DNA of 64,000 nt from Pseudomonas rhizophila (GTDB lineage: Bacteria; Pseudomonadota; Gammaproteobacteria; Pseudomonadales; Pseudomonadaceae). Both the position numbers and the translations under genes were made by a program. The notes under the pieces were generated by a model, which saw nothing but the letters and a program-made list of their open reading frames with translations, made no database searches and had not been told where the DNA came from. The DNA is taken from positions 1,364,852 through 1,428,851 of the forward strand of contig NZ_CP024081.1 in NCBI RefSeq assembly GCF_003033885.1. Direction: 5' to 3'. Numbering within the stretch: position 1 is the first letter of the stretch; each line of letters opens with the position of its first letter. Positions 26,381 through 35,424 of the stretch are shown piece by piece.

Positions 26381-27664
26381 TCAGAAACGGTAGGTTGCAC
26401 CGACACCGAAGCCATTTGCGCTGTTTTCGTATTCAGCGTTGTAGGACTGGCCCAGAGCGTTGCTGTGATTGACGCTGACTTTCTCTTCCTTGAGATAGGA
26501 ATACGCCACGTCGATGGTCAGGTCTTCGGTCGGGCTCCAACCTGCACCCAGGCTGAAGATGGTCCGGTCGCCGGTAGGGATGCGTGGCGAGCGGTCGATG
26601 TTGTTGGTAGGTGACTGGTCGAAAGTCAGGCCGGTACGCAGCACCCACTGTTTGTTCAACTGGTAGGACGTACCGATGGCGTAGGCCCAGGTGTCATGCC
26701 AGTTCTGTTCCTCGGTAATGGTGCCAAGGAACGCAGGGGCCAGTGCACCACCGTTTGCAGGCGTGACGCCTTCGTTGTCCACGGTGATTTCTTTCAAGCG
26801 GCTCCAGCGAGTCCAGGTGCTGCCGGCATAAAGGGTCCAGGCATCGTTGAGCTGCTGGGTGACCGAAAAGTCCACCGATTCAGGTGTCGTGATGTCCAGC
26901 GAAGCGTCATAACGCGCCCCGCTCAGGAACCCGGCAGGAGTGCCGGCACCCGGGCTTACCTTGGTGTGGCCTTCAAGTTTGTACTTGACCTTGGAGTGGT
27001 AGGTCAGGCCAACACGAGTGGTGTCGGTCGCCTGGACCAGCACGCCGATATTGTAGCCATAGCCAATGTCGTCGCCCTTGATCTTCACTTCGCCATCGTT
27101 CGGTGAAAGCGGCGTGGTCAGGGTCGATTCCAGTGCGCCGGAAATGTGGTTGATGGTCGGGCCGAAACCGATCGACACCTTGTCGTTGAAGGCGTAGCTG
27201 ACGGTGGGCTGGAAGGCGACGACTTTCACTTCGCTCTTGCTGCCGAAGTTGCGACCCTGGAAGCTGCTTTCATAATCGGTGATCAGGCCGAACGGTGCGT
27301 ATACACCCAGGCCGAAAGCCCATTGATCATCGATAGGCTTGACGTAATAGCCCATCGGAACGGCAGTGAACGGCACCATGTCGCCCTTGTTGGTGCCCGA
27401 TTGGCTACCGCTGGCGTCGTTGATGTCGGTGGACGCGTCGATAGCGGCCATACCGCCCGTAACTTGCTGGCGCTTGAGGCGCGACATGCCGGCCGGGTTG
27501 CCAAACACAGTGCTTGCATCATCGGCAGAGGAAGAACGCCCAGCGAAACCGGTGCCCATGCCACTGATGCTTTGTTCGTTCAAGGCAAAGCCACTGGCGA
27601 AAATCTGCGTGGATGCCAAGGTAACGGCAAGGCCAAGGGTGGTTTTGAGCATCATTTTTTTCAT
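26381..27664 (-). CDS. FadL/OmpP1/TodX-family outer-membrane channel
   Basis: A 427-residue outer-membrane beta-barrel with a signal peptide (MKKMMLKTTLGLAVTLASTQIFA). The N-terminal hatch region has the family NPAG motif in ADDASTVFGNPAGMSRLKRQ, and the C-terminus ends in Phe (GVGATYRF), the insertion signal for outer-membrane proteins. Repeated amphipathic strands fill the rest. Relatives carry long-chain fatty acids or hydrophobic aromatics across the outer membrane. The substrate here is not clear. No partner genes of fatty-acid uptake lie beside it. A terminator lies about 40 bases past the stop, shared with the peroxidase gene. Confidence 0.92.
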   Translation of the reverse strand: MKKMMLKTTLGLAVTLASTQIFASGFALNEQSISGMGTGFAGRSSSADDASTVFGNPAGMSRLKRQQVTGGMAAIDASTDINDASGSQSGTNKGDMVPFTAVPMGYYVKPIDDQWAFGLGVYAPFGLITDYESSFQGRNFGSKSEVKVVAFQPTVSYAFNDKVSIGFGPTINHISGALESTLTTPLSPNDGEVKIKGDDIGYGYNIGVLVQATDTTRVGLTYHSKVKYKLEGHTKVSPGAGTPAGFLSGARYDASLDITTPESVDFSVTQQLNDAWTLYAGSTWTRWSRLKEITVDNEGVTPANGGALAPAFLGTITEEQNWHDTWAYAIGTSYQLNKQWVLRTGLTFDQSPTNNIDRSPRIPTGDRTIFSLGAGWSPTEDLTIDVAYSYLKEEKVSVNHSNALGQSYNAEYENSANGFGVGATYRF

Positions 27665-27808
27665 TGTTAGAACTCCAGGTGATCACCGGGGCGAAAATTA
27701 CCAACATTTTCGTTTAAGCGCTATAGGCTGTATGGCTTGATTTAGAGCGGTTTTGTAGGACAATCAGACCAAATTCGCGGCTGTTGTAGGAACTTTCCAG
27801 ATCTGACC

Positions 27809-28291
27809 TTAGCAGGCGACCTGATTCAGCGGCGAAACACAACTTTGCCAGGCGCAGGTGAAATCCCGCAGGCGCCCTTGAGGGTGAAATGTCTGGCGCC
27901 AGATCCGGGCCATGCCTAACAGGTCATCGGCTTCAGGAAGCGCGAGGTTCTGTTCCTCCACCAAAAGCCAGGCAATGGCGGTGGCGTAACGCAGATTGAC
28001 GGTCAATTCCAGGTGCGGGCCGCTGAGAAAGGCGTGCTGGCTGGCCAGGCCCCGAACCAGGCTGGCTCGTTCCGGATCCAGAGCCAGGTAATGGTCCCAG
28101 AGCGCCCGGTGGCGGGGTTCGGGAATGCGGTACAGGCCGTGCCCGCGACGGTCATGCAGGGCTGATCCCAGGGCGGACTGGCTGGCGGCAATCCCCAGCA
28201 ACAAGGATTCCGCCGTTGCACTGTGGCGCTCCAGGTACAGGAGCGTCGGGCGGATCACATATCGACACAGTTCGCTGGCAGCGATACCCAT
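27809..28291 (-). CDS. Hypothetical protein (160 aa)
   Basis: A 160-residue, apparently all-helical soluble protein. N-terminal ASELCRYVIRPTLLYLERHSATAESLLLGIAASQSALGSALH, then YRIPEPRHRALWDHYLAL and TVNLRYATAIAWLLVEEQNLALPEADDLLGMARIWRQTFHP. No signal peptide is obvious. The ATG has no strong ribosome binding site (a GTTTCG context). Codon pattern fits a real gene, but I recognise no family with certainty; the pattern of helices and charged residues resembles small proteins that sit with phage-type lysis genes, which I cannot confirm. A perfect palindrome lies 160 bases upstream (28450-28465). Confidence 0.65.
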   Translation of the reverse strand: MGIAASELCRYVIRPTLLYLERHSATAESLLLGIAASQSALGSALHDRRGHGLYRIPEPRHRALWDHYLALDPERASLVRGLASQHAFLSGPHLELTVNLRYATAIAWLLVEEQNLALPEADDLLGMARIWRQTFHPQGRLRDFTCAWQSCVSPLNQVAC

Positions 28292-28449
28292 AAAACCCTC
28301 GAAACGTGAAAGGGGCAGAGCCTGAAATGGGTGTGGGCTTGGCAGCGGTGGTTCGGTTCAGGCTCCGCCGGAAGCGGATCATGCCGCTTGACTTGAAGTG
28401 TAGTGTCATATTCCCGCTGTAAAGGACTGTTTTTAAAACATCTTCGCCG

Positions 28450-28465
28450 AACGGTTATAACCGTT
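28450..28465. promoter_or_regulatory. Perfect 16-base palindrome
   Basis: AACGGTTATAACCGTT reads the same on both strands. It lies in the gap between two minus-strand hypothetical genes and could be an operator of the downstream one (27809-28291). The binding factor is unknown. Confidence 0.45.
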
Positions 28466-28516
28466 ATATCCCCCGGTGCTTAAGCCGTTGCGCTTTATCG
28501 AGAAATTCTGGGCAAT

Positions 28517-28542
28517 AAAAAACCCCGCTTTTGGGGCGGGGC
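28517..28542 (-). terminator. Rho-independent terminator
   Basis: On the minus strand CCCCGC and GCGGGG close a short loop and are followed by UUUUUU. It lies 27 bases past the stop of the 74-residue gene (28569-28793). Confidence 0.85.
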
Positions 28543-28568
28543 CTTAGGGTTTCAGCCTTTGCGGCGTA

Positions 28569-28793
28569 TCAGGCAACCAGTGCCTGACGGGTACGCTCGA
28601 TCACGGCCTGCAGCGGTTCTGCGCTGGAGTACTGATCGGGGTACAGGCGTTCGCTGTGACGGGCGATGCCATGTTCGTTGACCAGCGTGAAGCTGAAGCA
28701 GCCTTTGCGAGCGGCCATGATCAGGCAGTTCATTGGGGCAAAAGCGTTGGTTAGGGTGCGGATGGCATCCTGTGTATGGATTTGAGTCGACAT
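28569..28793 (-). CDS. Hypothetical protein (74 aa)
   Basis: A small soluble protein starting MSTQIHTQDAIRTLTNAFAP. It carries CLIMAARKGCFSFTLVNEHGIARHSERLYPD and ends with a helix IERTRQALVA. The arrangement (helix, two strands, helix) recalls DUF1652, a small Pseudomonas family, but I cannot confirm membership. GGAAC lies 7-11 bases upstream of the ATG and a terminator follows, so it is a complete single-gene unit. Function unknown. Confidence 0.7.
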   Translation of the reverse strand: MSTQIHTQDAIRTLTNAFAPMNCLIMAARKGCFSFTLVNEHGIARHSERLYPDQYSSAEPLQAVIERTRQALVA

Positions 28794-29758
28794 GTTATGG
28801 GTGTTCCTACAAATGACACGGTTAAGAACCGTGCAACGTTAAAACGTTCCAGTAACGTCGACCACCATTGGTCGAACGAAGAACCCGACTGGAACAAAGC
28901 AGCCAGTTTGAGCGCTATATAAAGTGCGCGCTTGGGCTGGCAGGTAGGTACTTAGGAGGGCAGGCAACACATCAAGGGCAAAGGTTCTGGGCCCGGGGTG
29001 AAGATCCTGATCAATTTTGCAGGCTGGTTCGGTCAGAGTAACGAGTCTGGCAACATCCTTTGCAATCGATCAAAGGCAGTGTTGACGCAAGAATTACCTG
29101 GAAACCATCGAGGGGGTCGGTCTCTTTTTGTCGGTGAGGCTTCTCTTGAAGAAGGCTGACCGTGGAGATGTATTCGACCCGGAATTGACTTTCAGCTTGG
29201 TACTAACGCCGCGGATAGTAACGGATCGAGTGGTCGAAGGGAAGGACGATGGGAAAAAATATCCTGCCTGGTCGCCGACTGATCGCTTGTTTGCCCATCG
29301 GTGATCGGCCATAGCACAGGAACCGATCAATGGTTTTGCGCTTAGCCGACGGACAACGGCCAGCACGTCGTCAGGTTATCCCCAGGTTTTACCGCGCAAA
29401 TGAGCCAAAACGGCGCAACCATATAACCATTTCACGTGTTACTTGTGCACACTCGATGCGGTGGTTGTCACCGTATTGTCATGTGGAAACAATCTGGGGT
29501 GGGTGCCTGTATCCAAAATTTAAGTCAATGAAAAACATCGCTTTTTTTTACTGGTGAAAAAATCGTCAGTTTGAGCGCAGGCCCCGTTCCACAGGGCTTA
29601 CGGCGACTTCAGGGGGGGTTGTCCACTGAGTTATCCACAGCTTCTGTGGATTGTCCCAAGCGCTTGCTCTAGCACGGGCGTGCCGGATTTTTTCGACTTT
29701 ACCCGTGCGAAAAAAGGAGTAGAGTGGCGCGCCTTCCTGATCTGTCCCACAGTGCTTT
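28794..29758. other. Gene-poor stretch of 965 bases
   Basis: Composition is visibly lower in GC than the flanks. Open frames of 75 to 90 codons on either strand lack ribosome binding sites, signal features and family motifs, so I do not call them. Within it I see a DnaA-box-like cluster (29619-29653). It could hold promoters for the 74-residue gene and the Sel1-like gene, an unannotated small RNA, or decayed sequence. Confidence 0.5.
29619..29653. promoter_or_regulatory. DnaA-box-like cluster before the Sel1 gene
   Basis: One consensus DnaA box TTATCCACA (29631-29639) is flanked by TTGTCCACT (29619-29627) and, in reverse, TGTGGATTG (29645-29653). ATCCACAG-CTT-CTGTGGAT forms a perfect 8-base-pair hairpin. 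It could bind DnaA or act as a terminator-like structure; no oriC genes are nearby. Confidence 0.45.
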
Positions 29759-30082
29759 ATGAAGTTTCGCTCAGTATCAAATCCTGTTACCTCCACACCC
29801 GCCGGTGTTACCCCACCCAAACGCATTTCGATGCGCGTGGCCGAATGGCTGCTCGACAGCCCGCGCCTTGGGGAAAACACCAGTGTCAAACACTTGGCCG
29901 GCCGTTTACTCAAGCAACCAGCCCGGGAAGGCGTGGTAGCTGCGCAAAGTCGCCTCGGTCAGCTGATGTGCCGTGAATGCGGGAACGCGCGCGATCGCCG
30001 TATTGGCCAGGATCTGCTGCGTCAGGCTGCCAGGGCCGGGGATCATCGTGCGCGCCAGGCGCTGGGTGAAATCGAAGACTGA
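29759..30082 (+). CDS. Sel1-like repeat protein (107 aa)
   Basis: A 107-residue basic protein. The N-terminal 30 residues are unstructured and Pro-rich; the rest, ending GQDLLRQAARAGDHRARQALGEIED, has the helix pairs with A-x-x-G-[DN]-x-x-A spacing of a Sel1/TPR-type repeat, which is usually a protein-binding scaffold. A Cys pair occurs in LMCRECGNARDR. Partner unknown. It lies 61 bases upstream of rmuC on the same strand, a pairing I believe is common in Pseudomonas. ATG is at 29759; no strong ribosome binding site is seen, so a start at M25 is possible. Confidence 0.75.
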   Translation: MKFRSVSNPVTSTPAGVTPPKRISMRVAEWLLDSPRLGENTSVKHLAGRLLKQPAREGVVAAQSRLGQLMCRECGNARDRRIGQDLLRQAARAGDHRARQALGEIED

Positions 30083-30143
30083 GCTGGGCATCCCCTGGCC
30101 GCTTGGTTAACCTGCGGGCTTTATTTCATCGGCGGGAATTGTC

Positions 30144-31643
30144 ATGGCTATGGATTTGACCAGCCTGTTGTTTGGCCTGGCGGGTGCTGCGGTGCCGTTG
30201 CTCGCCCTGGCCTGGCACCTGCAACGCCAGGCCAGCGCCGCGCAAACCGAACTCGCGTTAATGGAGGAGCGTCTGGCCACCGCCCACATGGCCCACGACG
30301 GTTTGAACGCCCAGCTCGATGCGTGCCGCGATGAAATCAGCGACCTGGGCCAGGCCAACGCCGCCCGGCAAGCCGAGCTTGCCGCCGCTTGTCGCGAAGT
30401 CGAGTTGTTGCAGATCGAACGCGACAATGCCCGAGACGCAGCCCACGCCTGGAACTTGGAGCGCGCCGCAAAAGAAGCGGAATTGCGGCGTCTTGATGCC
30501 CAGGCGGCTTCGTTGCACGCCGAACTGCGTGAGCAACAGGAAAGTCATCAGCAACGTCTGGACGACCTGCAAGGTTCGCGAGACGAGTTGCGGGCACAGT
30601 TCGCCGAGCTGGCAGGAAAGATCTTCGATGAGCGTGAGCAACGCTTCGCGGAAACCAGTCAGCAGCGCTTGGGGCAGTTGCTCGACCCGCTGAAGGAGCG
30701 CATCCAATCCTTTGAAAAACGTGTCGAGGAAAGCTATCAAGCCGAGGCGCGGGAACGCTTCTCCCTGGGCAAGGAGTTGGAACGGCTGCAACAGCTGAAC
30801 CTGCGCCTGAGCGATGAAGCGACCAATCTGACCCGTGCCCTCAAAGGCCAGAAGACCCAGGGTAACTGGGGTGAGCTGATTCTGGAGCGGGTGCTTGAAC
30901 ACGCCGGCCTGGAGAAGGGCCGCGAGTATCAGACCCAGGTCAGCCTCAAGGGCCCGGACGGCGAACGGTTCCAGCCGGACGTGCTGATTTACCTGCCCGG
31001 CGACAAGCAGGTGGTGGTGGATTCCAAGGTCAGTCTTACGGCCTATCAACAATATGTGGCCGCCGAGGACGACAGCATCGGCCAACTCGCTCTCAAGCAG
31101 CACGTGGTCTCTTTGCGGGCCCACGTCAAAGGTCTGGCCGGCAAGGATTACAAGCGCCTGGATGGTTTGCACAGCCTGGATTTCGTGTTGTTGTTCGTAC
31201 CGATCGAGGCCGCGTTTTCTGCCGCGCTGCAAGCCGAATCGAACCTGTTCCAGGAAGCCTTCGACCGCAACATCGTGATCGTCAGCCCGACGACGCTATT
31301 GGCGACGTTGCGGGTGATCGACAGCTTGTGGAAACAGGAGCGCCAGAGTCAGAACGCCCGGGAAATCGCCGAGCGGGCAGGGTGGCTGTACGACAAGTTC
31401 GTACTGTTCATTCAGGACCTGGACGAAATAGGCAGCCGTTTGCAGCAACTGGACAAAGCCTATAGTGCGGCGCGCAACAAACTCACAGAAGGGCGTGGCA
31501 ATCTGATCAGCCGCAGCGAACAACTCAAATTGCTCGGCGCCCGGGCCAGCAAAAGCCTGCCAGCCGAACTGCTCGAACGGGCAATGACCGATGTCGATGG
31601 GCTGCCCGAACTGCCTGAAGAGACCGAAAAGCCTCAGGCTTGA
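30144..31643 (+). CDS. rmuC: RmuC, DNA recombination limiting protein
   Basis: A 499-residue protein. N-terminal membrane helix (about 5-22), long coiled coil (about 30-210), and the C-terminal RmuC domain: QGNWGELILERVLEHAGLEKGREYQTQ, DVLIYLPGDKQVVVDSKVSLTAYQQYV and IVIVSPTTLLATLRVIDSLWKQE. The DSKVSL segment resembles a restriction-nuclease-like active site, and the E. coli homologue limits inversions between short inverted repeats, which is relevant in a genome with many REP pairs. Length matches the family. Confidence 0.94.
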   Translation: MAMDLTSLLFGLAGAAVPLLALAWHLQRQASAAQTELALMEERLATAHMAHDGLNAQLDACRDEISDLGQANAARQAELAAACREVELLQIERDNARDAAHAWNLERAAKEAELRRLDAQAASLHAELREQQESHQQRLDDLQGSRDELRAQFAELAGKIFDEREQRFAETSQQRLGQLLDPLKERIQSFEKRVEESYQAEARERFSLGKELERLQQLNLRLSDEATNLTRALKGQKTQGNWGELILERVLEHAGLEKGREYQTQVSLKGPDGERFQPDVLIYLPGDKQVVVDSKVSLTAYQQYVAAEDDSIGQLALKQHVVSLRAHVKGLAGKDYKRLDGLHSLDFVLLFVPIEAAFSAALQAESNLFQEAFDRNIVIVSPTTLLATLRVIDSLWKQERQSQNAREIAERAGWLYDKFVLFIQDLDEIGSRLQQLDKAYSAARNKLTEGRGNLISRSEQLKLLGARASKSLPAELLERAMTDVDGLPELPEETEKPQA

Positions 31644-31701
31644 TGTAAAAACCTGGGCTTGATGCCAGGCAGTGTGTGCCTGACAGTGGGAAATCGATTC
31701 T

Positions 31702-34700
31702 CTACAACGGCAAATGCCGACTCAACAACGCCCTCAATGCGGCCGGTTTCACCGGTTTGGCCAAGTAGTCCAGACCCGCCGCATGCACCTGCGCCACCGT
31801 CTCGGGGCGGCCATCGGCGCTGATCACCACGCCTGGTATAGGTTCACCCATACGGCTGCGTAACCAGGCCATCAGCTCGGTTCCGGTTTCTCCATTGTCC
31901 AGGTGAAAATCCACCAGGGCCAGTTGCGGTCGGCCTCCCTCGCTGAGCAAACGCTCGCACTCCTGGCGGTTGCGCGCGGTCCACACCTGGCAGCCCCAGC
32001 GAGTGAGCAGGCTGTTCATGCCGATCAGAATGCTGTCTTCGTTATCGACACACAGCACCTGGGCGCCTTTTGGTAAATGACCGTTGAGTTCGGCTGCGGG
32101 CTTGGGCAAGGCAGTCTGCGCCTGGGCCAGCGGTACGCTGACGCTGAAGACACTGCCGCGCCCCGGCCAGGAACGCACCCGCAAGGTGTGACCCAGCACG
32201 CGGCACAGCCCGTCGGCGATCGCCAGGCCCAGGCCCAGGCCTTTTTCCGCACGGGTCTGATGGCTGTCGAGACGTTTGAACTCTTCGAAAATGACCTGCA
32301 GTTTGTCTTCGGCGATGCCCGGGCCGCGATCCCACACCTCCAGGCACAATTCGCCATTGCGACGGCGAACGCCCAGCAGTACCGGGCCTTTGGCATAGCG
32401 GAAGGCATTGGTGAGGAAGTTCTGCAACACACGACGTAGCAACTTGATGTCGCTGTCGACCCGTAGTCGTGAGCCCCGCACCCGGAATTTGAGGCCTTGT
32501 TCCTGGGCCAGTACCTTGAACTCGGCGCCCAGGGTATCGAACAGTTCGTTGAGGGCAAATGGATTGCGGTCAGGGTTGATCTTGCCGTTTTCCAGGCGGG
32601 AAATGTCCAGCAGATCGGTGATCAGGTCTTCGGCCGAGCGCAGCGAACTGTCCAGGTGGTGTACCAGTTGCCGGGCCTCGCTCGGCAAGGCGTCGTGCTG
32701 ATGGGACAGCGCTGCGGAGAACAGGCGTGCGGCGTTGAGCGGCTGCATCAGGTCATGACTGACTGCTGCCAGGAAACGGGTCTTGGATTGGTAGGCCGAC
32801 TCGGCGGTGCCTTTGGCTTCGGTCAGGGCCATGTTCAGTTGCGACAGTTCCCGGGTGCGTTCCGCCACCCGTTGTTCCAATCCTTCATTGGCTTCCGTCA
32901 GGGCCTGTTCGGCTTCGCGGAAAGCGGTGATGTCGGTAAAACTCATGACAAAACCGCCGCCGGGCATGGGGTTGCCGATCAGCTCGATCACCCGGCCATT
33001 GGGAAACAGCCGTTCAGAGGTGTGTGCACGGCCCTGGCGCATCCAGTGCAGGCGTCGAGCGACATGGACCTCTGCTTCGCCCGGGCCACAAAGGCCGCGC
33101 TCGGCGTTGTAGCGGATGATGTCGGCGATGGGCCGACCCACACTGATCAAACCGTCCGGATAGTTGAACAGCTCCAGGTATCGGCGGTTCCAGGCCACCA
33201 GCCTGAGGGACTGATCGACCACGCTGATGCCTTGGGTGATGTTTTCGATGGCACCTTGCAGCAGTGCACGGTTGAATTGCAGTACTTCCGAGGCTTCATC
33301 CGCGATTCGGACCACATCCTCCAACTGCATCTCCCGACCTTCAATCGCGGCTTTTACTACTGCGCGCGTCGACGAAGCCCCCAGCACACCCGCCAGGAGC
33401 CGTTCGGTGTGGGCGATCCATTCGCTGTCGGCATTCTGGTTCGGGTTGAAGCCTTTGCCCTGGCGGTAGGCAAAGCGAATGAAACTCTGGCGCGCCCGTT
33501 CTTCGCCAACGAAGCGCGCGGCCAGTTGCAACAGGTCATCTATGTGCACCGCCAGCATCGAGCGGGGGTTGGGGCGGGCGCTGATTTCCTGGCCGATGAA
33601 GCGTCCGGCCTGCCAGTGTTCCGACACGCGGGTGCGCGACAGTACGGAGATCCAGGCAAACAGGGTGAAGTTACCGGCCAGGGATAACACGACCCCTTGG
33701 GTCAGCGGTGAAATCGGCAGGTTCAAGGGGTTGCCATGCAGCCACGCAAGCCCCGGGAAACTGTTCAGCGACCAGCCCAGGCTGTGGGCCGCGATCGGCA
33801 ACACCAAGGTGTAGAACCACAGGAAAATCCCCATGGCGAGGCCGGCGAACACCCCGCGACGGTTGGCCTGTTTCCAGTACAGCGCGCCGAGCATGGCAGG
33901 CGCCAGTTGGGTCACGGCGGCGAAGGCGATCTGGCCGATGGTCGCCAGGCTCGCCGTCGACCCCAGCAGGCGGTAGCTGACATAGGCCAGCAGCAGGATC
34001 ACCACAATGCTCACCCGGCGAACCGACAGCATCCACTGGCGAAACACTTCAAAGGGCCGCTCGGCGTTGTTGCGGCGCAACAGCCAAGGCAGCAGCATGT
34101 CGTTGGACACCATGGTGGAGAGCGCGACACTCGCCACGATGACCATGCCGGTGGCCGCCGAGGCGCCGCCAATGAACGCAAGCACCGCCAGCGCCGGGTG
34201 GGCCTGGGCCAACGGTAGGCTGATGACGAATGAATCCGGCAGCACCGAGTCGGGCAGCATCATTTGCCCGGCGAGGGCGATGGGCACCACGAACAACGCC
34301 GCCAGGGCCAGGTAGGCGGGGAACACCCACTTGGCCAGGCGCAGGTCCTGGGGCTCGATGTTCTCGACCACGGTCACGTGAAACTGCCGCGGCAAGCAGA
34401 TGATCGCCATCATCGCCACCCCGGTCTGCACCACCATGGACGGCCAGTTGATGGTTTCTTTCCAGTATTGTTCCAGCCGCGGCGCGAGCATCGCCTGGTT
34501 GAACAGATCGTCGAATCCGTCGTAGAGCCCGTACGTGACAAAGGCGCCAACGGCAAGGAAGGCGAACAGCTTGACCAGCGATTCAAAGGCAATGGCCAAT
34601 ACCATGCCTCGGTGGTGCTCGGTGGCGTCCAGGTTGCGGGTGCCGAACACGATGGTGAACAGCGCGAGGATCAGTGAAACGATCAGCGCCGTGTCCTGGG

Positions 34701-35172
34701 CGCGGGTGCCCGTGGTGTCGGCCCCGGCGCCGATGAGCAGGTTCACCCCGAGCACGATGCCCTTGAGCTGCAAGGCAATGTACGGCAACACACCCACCAG
34801 GCAAATCAGGGCAATCACAATCGCCAGGGACTGGGATTTGCCATAGCGGGCGGCGATGAAGTCAGCGATGGAGGTGATGTTTTCCTGCTTGCTGATCATC
34901 ACCATTTTCTGCAAGACCCACGGGGCCAGCACCAGCAACAGGATCGGCCCGAGGTAAATCGGCAGGAATGACCAGAGTTGTTCGGCAGCCTGGCCCACCG
35001 CGCCAAAAAATGTCCAGCTGGTGCAGTACACCGCCAGCGACAGGCTGTAGACCCACGCCCGCACCCGAGGGGGCAACGGTGTGCTGCGCCGGTCGCCGTA
35101 GAAGGCGATGGCGAACAGGATGGCCATATAGGCCAGGGCAACAACGGCAATCAGCCCGCTGGACAACGACAT
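31702..35172 (-). CDS. Hybrid sensor histidine kinase with sodium/solute-symporter-like sensor domain (MxtR/CrbS type)
   Basis: A 1156-residue protein. The N-terminal SSS-type membrane domain has about 13 helices (to about 510). A PAS-type sensor follows (about 655-760; SVVDQSLRLVAWNRRYLELF and GNPMPGGGFVMSFTDIT), then a coiled coil, the phospho-acceptor block (FLAAVSHDLMQPLNAARLF, about 800), the ATPase (DRGPGIAEDKLQ, GLGLGLAIADGL) and a receiver (LCVDNEDSILIG, acceptor Asp in LVDFHLDNGETG, PVKP near the end). Architecture and length match MxtR/CrbS, which controls acetate metabolism with the regulator ErdR/CrbR in pseudomonads and vibrios. The kinase CbrA is similar but lacks the C-terminal receiver. 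No response-regulator gene is adjacent. AGGAG precedes the start at 35172. The symbol is not given because orthology was not tested. Confidence 0.88.
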   Translation of the reverse strand: MSLSSGLIAVVALAYMAILFAIAFYGDRRSTPLPPRVRAWVYSLSLAVYCTSWTFFGAVGQAAEQLWSFLPIYLGPILLLVLAPWVLQKMVMISKQENITSIADFIAARYGKSQSLAIVIALICLVGVLPYIALQLKGIVLGVNLLIGAGADTTGTRAQDTALIVSLILALFTIVFGTRNLDATEHHRGMVLAIAFESLVKLFAFLAVGAFVTYGLYDGFDDLFNQAMLAPRLEQYWKETINWPSMVVQTGVAMMAIICLPRQFHVTVVENIEPQDLRLAKWVFPAYLALAALFVVPIALAGQMMLPDSVLPDSFVISLPLAQAHPALAVLAFIGGASAATGMVIVASVALSTMVSNDMLLPWLLRRNNAERPFEVFRQWMLSVRRVSIVVILLLAYVSYRLLGSTASLATIGQIAFAAVTQLAPAMLGALYWKQANRRGVFAGLAMGIFLWFYTLVLPIAAHSLGWSLNSFPGLAWLHGNPLNLPISPLTQGVVLSLAGNFTLFAWISVLSRTRVSEHWQAGRFIGQEISARPNPRSMLAVHIDDLLQLAARFVGEERARQSFIRFAYRQGKGFNPNQNADSEWIAHTERLLAGVLGASSTRAVVKAAIEGREMQLEDVVRIADEASEVLQFNRALLQGAIENITQGISVVDQSLRLVAWNRRYLELFNYPDGLISVGRPIADIIRYNAERGLCGPGEAEVHVARRLHWMRQGRAHTSERLFPNGRVIELIGNPMPGGGFVMSFTDITAFREAEQALTEANEGLEQRVAERTRELSQLNMALTEAKGTAESAYQSKTRFLAAVSHDLMQPLNAARLFSAALSHQHDALPSEARQLVHHLDSSLRSAEDLITDLLDISRLENGKINPDRNPFALNELFDTLGAEFKVLAQEQGLKFRVRGSRLRVDSDIKLLRRVLQNFLTNAFRYAKGPVLLGVRRRNGELCLEVWDRGPGIAEDKLQVIFEEFKRLDSHQTRAEKGLGLGLAIADGLCRVLGHTLRVRSWPGRGSVFSVSVPLAQAQTALPKPAAELNGHLPKGAQVLCVDNEDSILIGMNSLLTRWGCQVWTARNRQECERLLSEGGRPQLALVDFHLDNGETGTELMAWLRSRMGEPIPGVVISADGRPETVAQVHAAGLDYLAKPVKPAALRALLSRHLPL

Positions 35173-35320
35173 GGAAGCTCCTGAACGAAAGACCCCGGGG
35201 GCAGTGCCCGGCAGAACAGTCTCGCATGCCCGCTCGGGTTCGTCAGTGTCGACCAAGGTCGAGGCGTGTCGAGGTATCGCCGGTTGCGCTCAGCAATGGG
35301 GCATGGGGTGTGCTGGTCGG

Positions 35321-35422
35321 CCTCATCGCGAGCAGGCTCGCTCCCACACTGGATCTTCGGCGAAGATGGATTTTGTATTCACAACTGCTCAAATGTGGGA
35401 GCGAGCCTGCTCGCGATGGCGG
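35321..35422. repeat. REP pair (REPIN-like)
   Basis: Inverted halves tcgcgagcaggctcgctccc and gtgggagcgagcctgctcgc with a spacer of about 50 bases. It lies between the kinase and TetR genes. Confidence 0.9.
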
Positions 35423-35424
35423 TA

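Noticed and set aside
29094..29557. Frames of 75-90 codons on both strands in the gene-poor block
   Set aside because: No ribosome binding sites, odd amino-acid composition and no recognised family.
32497..33687. Plus-strand frame of 396 codons inside the hybrid kinase
   Set aside because: Antisense shadow of the kinase; no ribosome binding site or family features.
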